Shown here piece after piece: positions 43,459 to 51,858 of a stretch of DNA of 64,000 nucleotides; positions within the stretch are counted from its first letter, which is position 1, and the number at the start of each line of letters is the position of its first letter. The position numbers and the translations under genes are program-made. Source of the stretch: an uncultured Megasphaera sp. (GTDB lineage Bacteria; Bacillota; Negativicutes; Veillonellales; Megasphaeraceae); NCBI RefSeq assembly GCF_900539295.1, contig NZ_UQBH01000010.1, positions 11,087-75,086 on the forward strand. Reading direction: 5' to 3'. The notes beneath the pieces are model-generated. The model was given only the letters and a program-made list of their open reading frames with translations. It was not told the origin of the DNA and searched no databases.

Positions 43459-44598
43459 ATGGATTTTGCTTATAACGACGAACAGAAAGATATCATCAAA
43501 GTCGTCCGCGACTTGGTGCAAAAAGAAATCGTCCCCTACGCTGCAGAAATGGATGAAACGGGAAAGCTCCACGAAGGGCTTTTGGAAAAATTGGCAGCAC
43601 AGGGGCTATTGGGCGTCGCTATTCCGGAAGAATTTGGTGGAGCCGGACTGGATGCCATCACCATTGCTGGTGTTTATGAAGAATTAGCGAAAGGCTGCGG
43701 CGGCGTCGCAACGACGGTAGCTGCTAATGCCCTGGCTTCGTACCCGGTCATCCTGGCCGGCAACGACGACCAGAAGAAGCGCTATTTTGACGTCATCAAT
43801 GAAGATAACCTGGCTGCATTCGCACTGACGGAACCGGGCACGGGTTCCGACGCAGGCTCCGTATCGACACGGGCCACGAAGACGGAAGACGGCAAAGGCT
43901 ATCTCTTGAACGGTACGAAATGTTTCATCACCAACGGCGGTTTAGCCGAAATCTTTGTCGTCTTTGCCAATACCCGTAAAACCGGCGGTATTCGCGGCCT
44001 TACGCCGTTCATCGTCCGCAAGGGCACTCCGGGCTTTACCATCGGTAAGGAAGAAAATAAGATGGGTATCCGTGCGTCCAACACGACGGAACTCATTTTC
44101 GACAACTGCTTCGTCCCTGTTGAAGACCGTCTCGGCCGCGAAGGCAGCGGTTTCCGCATCGCCATGGCAACCCTCGACGCTGCTCGTCCCTTCGTAGGTG
44201 CCGTTTCCGTCGGCATTGCCGAAGCTGCTTTCCGGGCTTGCTGTGAATACGCTAAAGTTCGCGTACAGTTCGGCAAACCGATCGCATCCTTCCAGATGGT
44301 CCAGGCTATGATTGCCGATATGGCCATGAAGGTCGAAGGCGCTCGTCTCCTCGTCCACCGCGCATGCTGGATGAAGGACCAGGGCATGGACTTCAGCCGT
44401 GAAGCTGCCATTGCCAAATGCAACGCATCTGACGTCGCCATGCAGGTTACGACCGACGCCGTTCAGGTTATGGGCGGGTACGGCTACATCAAGGAATACC
44501 CTGTCGAAAAATACATGCGCGATGCCAAGATCATGCAGATCTATGAAGGCACTAACCAGATTCAGCGCTTAGTTATTGCCAATAAGACACTTTACTGA
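43459..44598 (+). CDS. Acyl-CoA dehydrogenase (short-chain type)
   Basis: A 379-residue FAD-linked dehydrogenase. It has LTEPGTGSDAGS, FITNGGLAEIFVVFA, EENKMGIRASNT, VRVQFGKPIASFQ, QVMGGYGYIKEYPVE and the C-terminal IYEGTNQIQR with the catalytic glutamate. The family oxidises acyl-CoA or, in fermenters, reduces crotonyl-CoA to butyryl-CoA with electron-transferring flavoprotein. No etfA/etfB gene is adjacent. It differs in sequence from the well-studied Megasphaera elsdenii butyryl-CoA dehydrogenase, so it may be a paralogue. The pheST promoter overlaps its end. Confidence 0.92.
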   Translation: MDFAYNDEQKDIIKVVRDLVQKEIVPYAAEMDETGKLHEGLLEKLAAQGLLGVAIPEEFGGAGLDAITIAGVYEELAKGCGGVATTVAANALASYPVILAGNDDQKKRYFDVINEDNLAAFALTEPGTGSDAGSVSTRATKTEDGKGYLLNGTKCFITNGGLAEIFVVFANTRKTGGIRGLTPFIVRKGTPGFTIGKEENKMGIRASNTTELIFDNCFVPVEDRLGREGSGFRIAMATLDAARPFVGAVSVGIAEAAFRACCEYAKVRVQFGKPIASFQMVQAMIADMAMKVEGARLLVHRACWMKDQGMDFSREAAIAKCNASDVAMQVTTDAVQVMGGYGYIKEYPVEKYMRDAKIMQIYEGTNQIQRLVIANKTLY

Positions 44599-44604
44599 TA
44601 CAAT
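44576..44604 (+). promoter_or_regulatory. Promoter of the pheST T-box transcript
   Basis: TTGCCA (44576-44581), a 17-base spacer, and TACAAT (44599-44604). The -35 lies inside the end of the acyl-CoA dehydrogenase gene. Confidence 0.7.
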
Positions 44605-44611
44605 GTATCGT

Positions 44612-44852
44612 GAATTGAACAGCGATTTATTATGACGATGATAAAGAGGGCATGAAGGGACTTCCGTTTACAGGGAATCCGGGTCATGATTGAGAGCCCG
44701 GAGGCGGAAGCTTCATGCGTTCACTTTAGAGTCTCCTGCTGAACGGAGTAGGCAGGACGGGTGTTCCCGTTACAGGATATGAGAGAATCAAGTAGGGTGG
44801 TACCGCGGATAAGACTTTCGCCCCTTAGGGGGCGGGAGTCTATTTTTTATGT
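44612..44852 (+). promoter_or_regulatory. T-box leader, probably tRNA-Phe specific
   Basis: The T-box sequence AGGGTGGTACCGCGG is at 44794-44808, in the antiterminator. The terminator is a stem CGCCCC/GGGGCG with flanking AGACT/AGTCT (about 44812-44842), then TATTTTTT. Stem I is visible as GCATGAAG pairing with CTTCATGC, and a TTC (Phe codon) sits at 44712-44714 with another at 44720-44722 near the specifier loop. Position directly before pheS fits uncharged tRNA-Phe control. Confidence 0.92.
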
Positions 44853-44874
44853 ACTTGCCAGTAGGAGGAAAACC

Positions 44875-45900
44875 ATGATCAGTGAAAAGATTGAGGCCAT
44901 TAAAACGGCCGTAATGGAAGAGCTCGCCAAGAGCGAACATTTGCAGGATATCCAAGATATCCGCGTCAAGTTCCTGGGGAAAAAAGGGGAACTGACGGCG
45001 ATTATGAAGGAAATGAAAAACCTTTCCAAAGAAGATCGTCCGAAAGTCGGCCAGTTGGTCAATACGGCACGCAGCGCCATTGAAGAACAGCTGAATGCCA
45101 AGTTGGAAGAAGTCAAAGCCAAGGAATTGGCTGCGAAACTCGAATCAGAAAAAATCGATATCACCCTGCCGGGCCGTAAACCGGTGACGGGCCACGAACA
45201 TCCCCTCCATCAGACCCTGCGCCTTATGGAAGACTCCTTCCTGCGCATGGGCTTTTCCATCGTCGAAGGGACCGATATCGAATCGGACTACTACAACTTC
45301 CAGTGCCTCAATCTGCCGGAAGACCACCCGGCACGAGACATGCAGGACTCGATGTACATCACCGACAACATCCTCCTGAGAACCCATACGTCAGGCATGC
45401 AGGCCCGGACCCTTCAGTCCCATAAGCCCAACGAACCCTTTAAAATCATTGCCCCCGGCAAGGTATACCGCTGCGACTACGATGCGACCCATTCGCCGGT
45501 TTTCCATCAGATGGAAGGCATGATCATCGATAAGAACATCCGCTTCTCCGACCTCAAGGGCATGCTCGAAGACTTTCTCCGCGACATCTTCGGCGACGAT
45601 ACGAAAGTCCGCTTCCGCGCCAGCTACTTCCCCTTTACGGAACCGAGTGCCGAAGTCGACATTTCCTGCGTCATGTGCGGCGGTGAAGGCTGCCGTGTCT
45701 GCTCTCATACGGGCTGGCTGGAAATCCTCGGCTGCGGCATGGTAAACCCCAATGTCCTGCGGCTGAACGGTTACGATCCGGACGTCGTCACGGGCTTTGC
45801 CTTCGGCATGGGCGTCGAACGTATTGCCATGTTGAAATACGGCATCGACGACCTGCGTCTGTTCTATGAAAACGATATGCGGTTCTTGAACCAGTTCTAG
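44875..45900 (+). CDS. pheS: Phenylalanine-tRNA ligase alpha subunit
   Basis: A 341-residue class II synthetase subunit. A coiled-coil N-terminal arm (about 1-85) precedes the catalytic domain with DITLPGRK, HPLHQTLR, FHQMEGMIID, PSAEVDISC and FAFGMGVERIAMLKYG. ATG 44875 follows AGGAGG by 7 bases. Control is by the T-box leader. Confidence 0.97.
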   Translation: MISEKIEAIKTAVMEELAKSEHLQDIQDIRVKFLGKKGELTAIMKEMKNLSKEDRPKVGQLVNTARSAIEEQLNAKLEEVKAKELAAKLESEKIDITLPGRKPVTGHEHPLHQTLRLMEDSFLRMGFSIVEGTDIESDYYNFQCLNLPEDHPARDMQDSMYITDNILLRTHTSGMQARTLQSHKPNEPFKIIAPGKVYRCDYDATHSPVFHQMEGMIIDKNIRFSDLKGMLEDFLRDIFGDDTKVRFRASYFPFTEPSAEVDISCVMCGGEGCRVCSHTGWLEILGCGMVNPNVLRLNGYDPDVVTGFAFGMGVERIAMLKYGIDDLRLFYENDMRFLNQF

Positions 45901-45919
45901 TTTCGGGAGGGAAAAGATA

Positions 45920-48346
45920 ATGAAAAGTTCTTTAACATGGATGCAAGAGTATGTCGACGTCGATATGAATCAAGACCCGCAGGCTTTTGCTGATAAATTG
46001 ACGATGGCCGGTATTCCTGTCGAACAAGTTGAATATTGGGGACGGGACGTCAAAAAAGTAATGACCGGCAAAATCCTTCAAATCGATCGCCATCCGGACG
46101 CCGATAAACTCGTCGTCTGCCAGGTCGACATGGGGGACGAACAGCTCCAAATCGTAACGGCTGCCACTAACGTGCGCGTCGGCCAAATCGTGCCCGTCGC
46201 CGTCCACGGCGCTCATCTGCCGGGCGGTACCAAAATCAAGCGCTCGAAGCTTCGCGGTGTCTTGTCGAACGGCATGTTCTGCTCGGCTCACGAATTCGGC
46301 TTCGATGACAGCCTGCTCCTGCCGGAAGAAAAAGAAGGCATCTGGATCCTGCCGAGCGATACGCCCCTTGGCGTCGATGCTGCCGAATACATGCAGGTCC
46401 GCGACGTCGTCTATGAATATGAATTGACGGCCAACCGCGCCGACTGCTTCTCCATGGTCGGCCTGTCCCGTGAATTCGCTGCCCTCAGCGGGAAAGAAGC
46501 CCGTTACCCTGACATTTCCGTCAAGGAATGCGATACGCCCATCGACGGCAAAGTCAGCGTCTCCATCGACGACGAAGAACTGTGCAGCCGCTATACGGCA
46601 CGCCTTTTGCTCAACGTCAAAATCGGAAACTCGCCCTTGTGGATGCAGCAGCGCCTGCGCAAATACGGCGTTCGTCCGATTAATAACGTCGTCGATGCCA
46701 CGAACTACACCATGATTGAATTGGGGATTCCCCTCCACGCCTATGACTACGACAAGGTTGCCGACCACCACCTCATCGCCCGCCGCGCCAAAGACGGGGA
46801 AGAGATGAAGACCCTCGACGATACGGACCGCACCTTGACCGACAACATGCTGGTCATTGCCGACCCGGAAAAAGCCTGCTGCATCGCCGGCATCATGGGA
46901 GGCCTCGATTCGGAAGTCACGAAAGAAACGACGTCGGTCATCCTCGAATGTGCGTCCTTCAAAGGTTCCAACATCCGCCATACGGGCCGCATGCTCGGCC
47001 TGCGCTCGGAAGCTTCGGGCCGTTTTGAACGGGGCCTCGATTCGGACAGCTGTATCAATTCCATCAACCGCTGCGCTCAGCTCCTCCAGGAAATGGGTGC
47101 CTGCGACGTAGCTAAAGGCATCGTCGACGTCTATCCGGTTAAGCCGGCTGTAAGACGCATCGCTTTTTCGGCTGAAAAGATCAACGCTTTCTTGGGTACG
47201 GACATTCCCGAAGCTGCCATGATCGACTTGTTGGAACGCCTCCAGTTCGGCATTGAAAAAGACGGCGAAGCCTTGACGGCTGTCGTTCCCAGCTACCGCG
47301 GCGACTGCACGGAAATGGCCGACATCGCTGAAGAAGTCGCCCGTATCTACGGCTATGAAAACATTCCTTCGACCCGTCCGGCTGCGCCGATTTCAAAAGG
47401 GGAAACGGGCTTCCGCCACGAAGTCAACGAACGGATTTCGACGATTCTCAGCCGCGCCGGCCTCAATGAAACGGTCACCTTCAGCTTCATGCATCCCGAC
47501 CAGCTCCAAAAATTGCTCTTTGCTGAAAGCGATCCCGTCTATAAAGCCGTTCCCATCCTCAACCCGATTACGGAAGATTTCCCTCTCATGCGGACGACCC
47601 TCATCCCGACCCTGATGGATGTCCTGGTCCGCAACCAGGCTGTCAAGAACGCCTCGGTCGGCATCTATGAAATCGCTCCCGTTTACCGGCCCAAACAGCT
47701 GCCGCTCACAGAACTTCCCGAACAGGAAGACTGCGTAACGGGCCTGCTCTACGGCCAGCGAATCGACAATTCCTGGCCCGGCAAGGCAGAAAACTATGAC
47801 TTCTACGACGTAAAGGGCATGGTCGAAGCCGTCCTCGAAGGCCTCGGCGTTCAGGCCGACCTCGAAGTATCCGACTTTGCACCCCTCCATCCGGGAAAAG
47901 CCGGCCGCTACGTCAAAGACGGCAAAGTCCTCTGCGATTTCGGTGAACTCCATCCTAAAGCCGTCGACAGCTATGACGTTGCCGGCCCGGTCTATATTTT
48001 CGAAATGCATATGGACGCTGTCATGCCCTATGTCAGCCTCCTGCCCGATTACCACAAGGTCGCTAAATTCCCGGCATCGAGCCGTGACCTGGCCTTCCTG
48101 GCACCGATGGCAACGGCCAACGCCGACATCGTCCGGGTCATTAAAGAAGACAGCGGCGAACACCTGGAAGCCGTCCACCTCTTCGATATGTACACGGGCA
48201 AACAGGTTCCCGAAGGCTATAAGAGCCTGGCATATTCTCTCGTCTTCCGTTCTGAAGAAGGGACCTTGACCGACGCCGACATCACCGAACCGGTCAATGC
48301 CATCGTCAAGGACCTCGAAGAAAAATTCGGCTGCCAGCTGCGCTGA
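45920..48346 (+). CDS. pheT: Phenylalanine-tRNA ligase beta subunit
   Basis: An 808-residue subunit with the usual domains. There is an N-terminal EMAP/OB region (DADKLVVCQVDMG, about 40-150), then B3/B4 editing, the tRNA-binding B5 (ANRADCFSMVGLSRE is in B2), a core catalytic-like fold with LIPTLMDVL, and a C-terminal anticodon-binding FDX domain (PASSRDLAFLAP). It lies 19 bases after pheS. The length is normal. Confidence 0.97.
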   Translation: MKSSLTWMQEYVDVDMNQDPQAFADKLTMAGIPVEQVEYWGRDVKKVMTGKILQIDRHPDADKLVVCQVDMGDEQLQIVTAATNVRVGQIVPVAVHGAHLPGGTKIKRSKLRGVLSNGMFCSAHEFGFDDSLLLPEEKEGIWILPSDTPLGVDAAEYMQVRDVVYEYELTANRADCFSMVGLSREFAALSGKEARYPDISVKECDTPIDGKVSVSIDDEELCSRYTARLLLNVKIGNSPLWMQQRLRKYGVRPINNVVDATNYTMIELGIPLHAYDYDKVADHHLIARRAKDGEEMKTLDDTDRTLTDNMLVIADPEKACCIAGIMGGLDSEVTKETTSVILECASFKGSNIRHTGRMLGLRSEASGRFERGLDSDSCINSINRCAQLLQEMGACDVAKGIVDVYPVKPAVRRIAFSAEKINAFLGTDIPEAAMIDLLERLQFGIEKDGEALTAVVPSYRGDCTEMADIAEEVARIYGYENIPSTRPAAPISKGETGFRHEVNERISTILSRAGLNETVTFSFMHPDQLQKLLFAESDPVYKAVPILNPITEDFPLMRTTLIPTLMDVLVRNQAVKNASVGIYEIAPVYRPKQLPLTELPEQEDCVTGLLYGQRIDNSWPGKAENYDFYDVKGMVEAVLEGLGVQADLEVSDFAPLHPGKAGRYVKDGKVLCDFGELHPKAVDSYDVAGPVYIFEMHMDAVMPYVSLLPDYHKVAKFPASSRDLAFLAPMATANADIVRVIKEDSGEHLEAVHLFDMYTGKQVPEGYKSLAYSLVFRSEEGTLTDADITEPVNAIVKDLEEKFGCQLR

Positions 48347-48414
48347 TCGAAATGAAACCCTACCTTGACTGACAGGGGAGGACAGAGTGTTATCGGAATA
48401 AAAATCTTTGTAAT

Positions 48415-48445
48415 AAAGGACGCTGTACCCGGCGTCCTTTATTCT
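48415..48445 (+). terminator. Terminator after pheT
   Basis: AAAGGACGC (48415-48423) pairs perfectly with GCGTCCTTT (48432-48440). The T tract is short (TTTATT), so its strength is uncertain. Confidence 0.65.
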
Positions 48446-48449
48446 CATA

Positions 48450-48478
48450 TTGTAAAAAAAGTAAAGTTGTGTTATGAT
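48450..48478 (+). promoter_or_regulatory. Promoter of tig-clpP-clpX
   Basis: TTGTAA (48450-48455), a 17-base spacer, and TATGAT (48473-48478), about 70 bases before tig. The leader contains GGGCTGTACCGGCCC, a small hairpin. Confidence 0.65.
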
Positions 48479-48546
48479 GTAGAGCGTAATATGGTATTTT
48501 AGAGATATTAAGGGCTGTACCGGCCCATAAGGAGGACATACTTAGA

Positions 48547-49893
48547 ATGAACGTAACAGTGAACGAAGTAGACCAGCACAAAGTGACCCTGCGCATCGAA
48601 GTGCCTGCAAAAGACGCTTCCAAACAGGCTGCAGCCGCTTGCAAAAACTTGGCAGGCCGCGTAAATATCCCGGGCTTCCGTAAAGGCAAAGCTCCGCGCA
48701 TGGTACTGGAAAGCTTCTTGGGCAAAGATGCTGTCAAACAGGAAATTTTTGAAGCTATTGCCAATAAAGCGTACGGCGACGCCCTCGATCAGGAAGGCAT
48801 CGTTCCCGTAACGGAACCGGAATTGAACGTTATCTCCAACGAAAACGGAAAAGACGTCGTCTTTGAAGCTACGGTTACTAAGAAACCGGAAGTCAAACTC
48901 GGCGAATATAAAGGCATTACGGTTGCCAAAGATAAAGCAGAAGTAAGCGATGAAGACGTTGCCAAGGAATTGGCTAACCTCCAGAAACAGCACGCTAAGT
49001 TGGTTGTCGCTCCGGAAGGCACGGAAATCGCGAAAGACGACTTTGCAGTCATCGACTTCAAAGGTACCGTCGACGGCGTCGCATTCGAAGGCGGCGAAGG
49101 CAAGTCCTATCCGCTCCAGATCGGCTCCGGCAGCTTCATTCCGGGCTTTGAAGATCAGCTCATCGGCAGCAAAGCCGGCGATGAAAAAGATGTCAAAGTT
49201 ACCTTCCCGGAAGATTACTTTGAAAAATCCCTGGCTGGTAAAGAAGCTGTCTTCGCCGTTAAAGTCAACGACGTAAAACGCAGCGAACTCCCGGCTATCG
49301 ATGACGAATTCGCTAAAGAAGCCGGCAAATTCGAAAGCGTCGACGACCTCAAAGCCGACATCCGCAAACGCCTTGAATCGAAAGCTTCCTACCAGGCTTT
49401 GGAAAAATTCAACGCTGAAGTACTGCAGACCGTCGTCAACAACGCTGAAGTAGATATCCCGCAGGTCATGGTCGACGACAAGATCGATCAGATGATCGAA
49501 GAACTGTCGGTTAAGCTTGAAACACAGCGCATGAACCTCGACGACTATCTCAAATACATGAACCAGGATATGGACAAGCTGAAAGAAAGCTATGCCGAAC
49601 CTGCTAAAGAAAACGTAAAGATGGACCTCGTCCTCGAAGCCATCTCTAAAGCGGAAAACATCGAAGTAAAAGACATCGATCTCCAGGCTGAAATCATCAC
49701 CATGTCTCAGAACTTCGGTGCCGATCCGAAAGAAGTCTATAAGATTATTTTGAAAGAACACCGCGTTCCTATGTTGGTACAGTCCGTTGGCCGTAAAAAA
49801 GCAGCCAGCTTCATCTTGAGCAACGCTATTGACTCCAACGAAGACAAGAAAGAAGAAGCGAAAGCTGAAGAAACTGCAAAGGCTGAAGACTAA
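48547..49893 (+). CDS. tig: Trigger factor
   Basis: A 448-residue ribosome-associated chaperone. The ribosome-binding GFRKGKAP signature occurs at about 40-47, a PPIase FKBP-like domain lies at about 150-245 (VIDFKGTVDGVAFEGG), and a helical C-terminal domain ends in a lysine/glutamate-rich tail (KKEEAKAEETAKAED). It precedes clpP, as in many Firmicutes and proteobacteria. The start follows AAGGAGG. Confidence 0.97.
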   Translation: MNVTVNEVDQHKVTLRIEVPAKDASKQAAAACKNLAGRVNIPGFRKGKAPRMVLESFLGKDAVKQEIFEAIANKAYGDALDQEGIVPVTEPELNVISNENGKDVVFEATVTKKPEVKLGEYKGITVAKDKAEVSDEDVAKELANLQKQHAKLVVAPEGTEIAKDDFAVIDFKGTVDGVAFEGGEGKSYPLQIGSGSFIPGFEDQLIGSKAGDEKDVKVTFPEDYFEKSLAGKEAVFAVKVNDVKRSELPAIDDEFAKEAGKFESVDDLKADIRKRLESKASYQALEKFNAEVLQTVVNNAEVDIPQVMVDDKIDQMIEELSVKLETQRMNLDDYLKYMNQDMDKLKESYAEPAKENVKMDLVLEAISKAENIEVKDIDLQAEIITMSQNFGADPKEVYKIILKEHRVPMLVQSVGRKKAASFILSNAIDSNEDKKEEAKAEETAKAED

Positions 49894-49925
49894 TACCGGA
49901 AACGCGTCATCCGGAGGTGTTTGTT

Positions 49926-50531
49926 TTGACAAATATGTATGTGCCTATCGTCGTTGAACAGACGGCGCAGGGTGAACGTAGTTACGATATTTATTCCCGC
50001 CTGTTAAAAGACCGCATCGTCTTTCTCGGCGGTCCCATCGATGATACCGTTGCCAACAGCATCATCGCCCAGCTCCTCTTTTTGGAAGCCGAAAATCCTG
50101 ACAAGGATATTCACTTATACATCAACAGCCCCGGCGGCGTCGTCACGGCCGGCATGGCTATCTACGATACCATGCAGTATATCAAGCCTGACGTATCGAC
50201 CATCTGCGTCGGTTCCGCTGCCAGCATGGCTTCTGTCCTCCTGACATCCGGCGCCAAAGGCAAGCGCTTTGCCCTGCCTCATTCCCAGGTCATGATTCAC
50301 CAGCCCTTAGGCGGTGTTCAGGGCCAGGCGACGGAAATCGAAATCCATGCCCGCGAAATCCTGCGCATGCGCGAAGAACTGAACGGCATCTTGTCTAAAC
50401 ACACGGGACAGCCTGTGGACGTCATCCAAAAGGATACGGAACGGGACAACTTCCTGACGGCTGAAGATGCAAAAGCTTACGGTCTCATCGATGAAATCCT
50501 GTCCCGTCCGCTGACCAATGAAACGAAATAG
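49926..50531 (+). CDS. clpP: ATP-dependent Clp protease proteolytic subunit
   Basis: A 201-residue serine peptidase. The nucleophile Ser100 is in GSAASMAS, the histidine in VMIHQPLGG and the aspartate downstream in VIQKDTERDNF. It forms the barrel used by ClpX. TTG 49926, 8 bases after GGAGG, is the best-served start; ATG 49935 is an alternative. No CtsR operator was seen. Confidence 0.96.
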   Translation: MTNMYVPIVVEQTAQGERSYDIYSRLLKDRIVFLGGPIDDTVANSIIAQLLFLEAENPDKDIHLYINSPGGVVTAGMAIYDTMQYIKPDVSTICVGSAASMASVLLTSGAKGKRFALPHSQVMIHQPLGGVQGQATEIEIHAREILRMREELNGILSKHTGQPVDVIQKDTERDNFLTAEDAKAYGLIDEILSRPLTNETK

Positions 50532-50547
50532 GACAGGAGGAAGATAC

Positions 50548-51786
50548 ATGAACGATAAGCATGATGAACCGCGCTGCAGTTTTTGCGGCCGTCCTCAGGA
50601 CGAAGTGCAGAAACTCATTGCCGGTCCCGGCGTCTATATTTGTGATGAATGCGTTGCCGTAGCGCAGCACATCATCGAAGAAGAAAAGACGGAAGATACA
50701 GAAGAGTTCGAATTGAAGGATTTGCCGACACCGCACGAAATCAAGGCGACCCTCGATGAATACGTTATCGGCCAGGAAGCTGCCAAGAAGACCTTGTCCG
50801 TCGCCGTTTACAACCATTACAAACGGCTTCAGACCAATTCGACGGCCTTGGCAGGTGACGTAGAACTCCAAAAATCGAATATCGTCATGGTCGGTCCGAC
50901 CGGGAGCGGTAAAACCCTGTTGGCGCAGACCTTGGCGCGGCTCCTCGACGTGCCCTTTGCCATTGCCGATGCGACGAGCCTGACCGAAGCCGGCTATGTC
51001 GGCGAAGACGTCGAAAATTGTCTGCTCAAACTGATTCAGGCTGCGGACTACGATATTGCCAAAGCCGAACGGGGCATCATCTACATCGACGAAATCGATA
51101 AGATTGCCCGTAAATCAGAAAACCCGTCGATTACCCGAGACGTATCCGGTGAAGGCGTCCAGCAGGCCCTTTTGAAAATCCTCGAAGGGACTGTAGCCGG
51201 CGTTCCGCCTCAGGGCGGCCGCAAGCATCCTCACCAGGAAATGCTGCAGATCGACACGACCAACATCCTCTTCATCTGCGGCGGTGCTTTTGACGGTATC
51301 GATAAGACCATCTTGAGCCGTACGACAGATAAGAACATGGGCTTTGGCGCTGACATTCAGACCAAGGACGAACATTCCATGGAATCCCTCCTGCGGGACA
51401 TCATCCCGACGGACCTCCAGAAGTTCGGCCTGATCCCCGAATTAATCGGCCGTCTGCCCGTTTTAGTTACACTCAATCCTCTCGATGAAGAAGCGATGGT
51501 ACATATCCTCACAGAGCCCAAGAACGCCCTGGTCAAACAGTATCAGAAGATGCTGTCCATGGATGACGTAGATCTCGAATTTACGCCGGACGCTCTGCAG
51601 GCCATTGCCAAGGAAGCGCTGCGGCGCAATACCGGTGCCCGCGGACTTCGCTCGATCATCGAACGGATCATGCTCGATGTCATGTTTGACGTACCGAGCC
51701 GCGACGACGTTGAAAAATGCGTCGTAACGGATTCCTGCGTCAAGGACGGCTCCGAGCCGGATCTCGTCTTGAAAGAGGCAAAATGA
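50548..51786 (+). CDS. clpX: ATP-dependent protease ATPase subunit ClpX
   Basis: A 412-residue unfoldase. The N-terminal zinc-binding domain holds Cys10, Cys13, Cys32 and Cys35. The AAA module has GPTGSGKTLLAQ, the pore loop EAGYVGEDVEN, Walker B IYIDEIDKI and the ClpP-docking IGF-type region near FGADIQ. ATG 50548 follows AGGAGG. A terminator lies between it and lon. Confidence 0.97.
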   Translation: MNDKHDEPRCSFCGRPQDEVQKLIAGPGVYICDECVAVAQHIIEEEKTEDTEEFELKDLPTPHEIKATLDEYVIGQEAAKKTLSVAVYNHYKRLQTNSTALAGDVELQKSNIVMVGPTGSGKTLLAQTLARLLDVPFAIADATSLTEAGYVGEDVENCLLKLIQAADYDIAKAERGIIYIDEIDKIARKSENPSITRDVSGEGVQQALLKILEGTVAGVPPQGGRKHPHQEMLQIDTTNILFICGGAFDGIDKTILSRTTDKNMGFGADIQTKDEHSMESLLRDIIPTDLQKFGLIPELIGRLPVLVTLNPLDEEAMVHILTEPKNALVKQYQKMLSMDDVDLEFTPDALQAIAKEALRRNTGARGLRSIIERIMLDVMFDVPSRDDVEKCVVTDSCVKDGSEPDLVLKEAK

Positions 51787-51800
51787 TATAGTGGTATGAT

Positions 51801-51838
51801 AAAACTCATTTCTTAATCCGGAAATGAGTTTTATTTTT
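51801..51838 (+). terminator. Terminator after clpX
   Basis: AAAACTCATTTC (51801-51812) pairs with GAAATGAGTTTT (51821-51832), followed by ATTTTT. Confidence 0.88.
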
Positions 51839-51858
51839 CAATAGAAGAAGGTGAAACT

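Noticed and set aside
48508..49932. A 474-codon antisense frame over tig, rich in Phe and Val
   Set aside because: Its composition mirrors lysine and aspartate/glutamate codons of trigger factor read backwards. It lacks a promoter and a start context.
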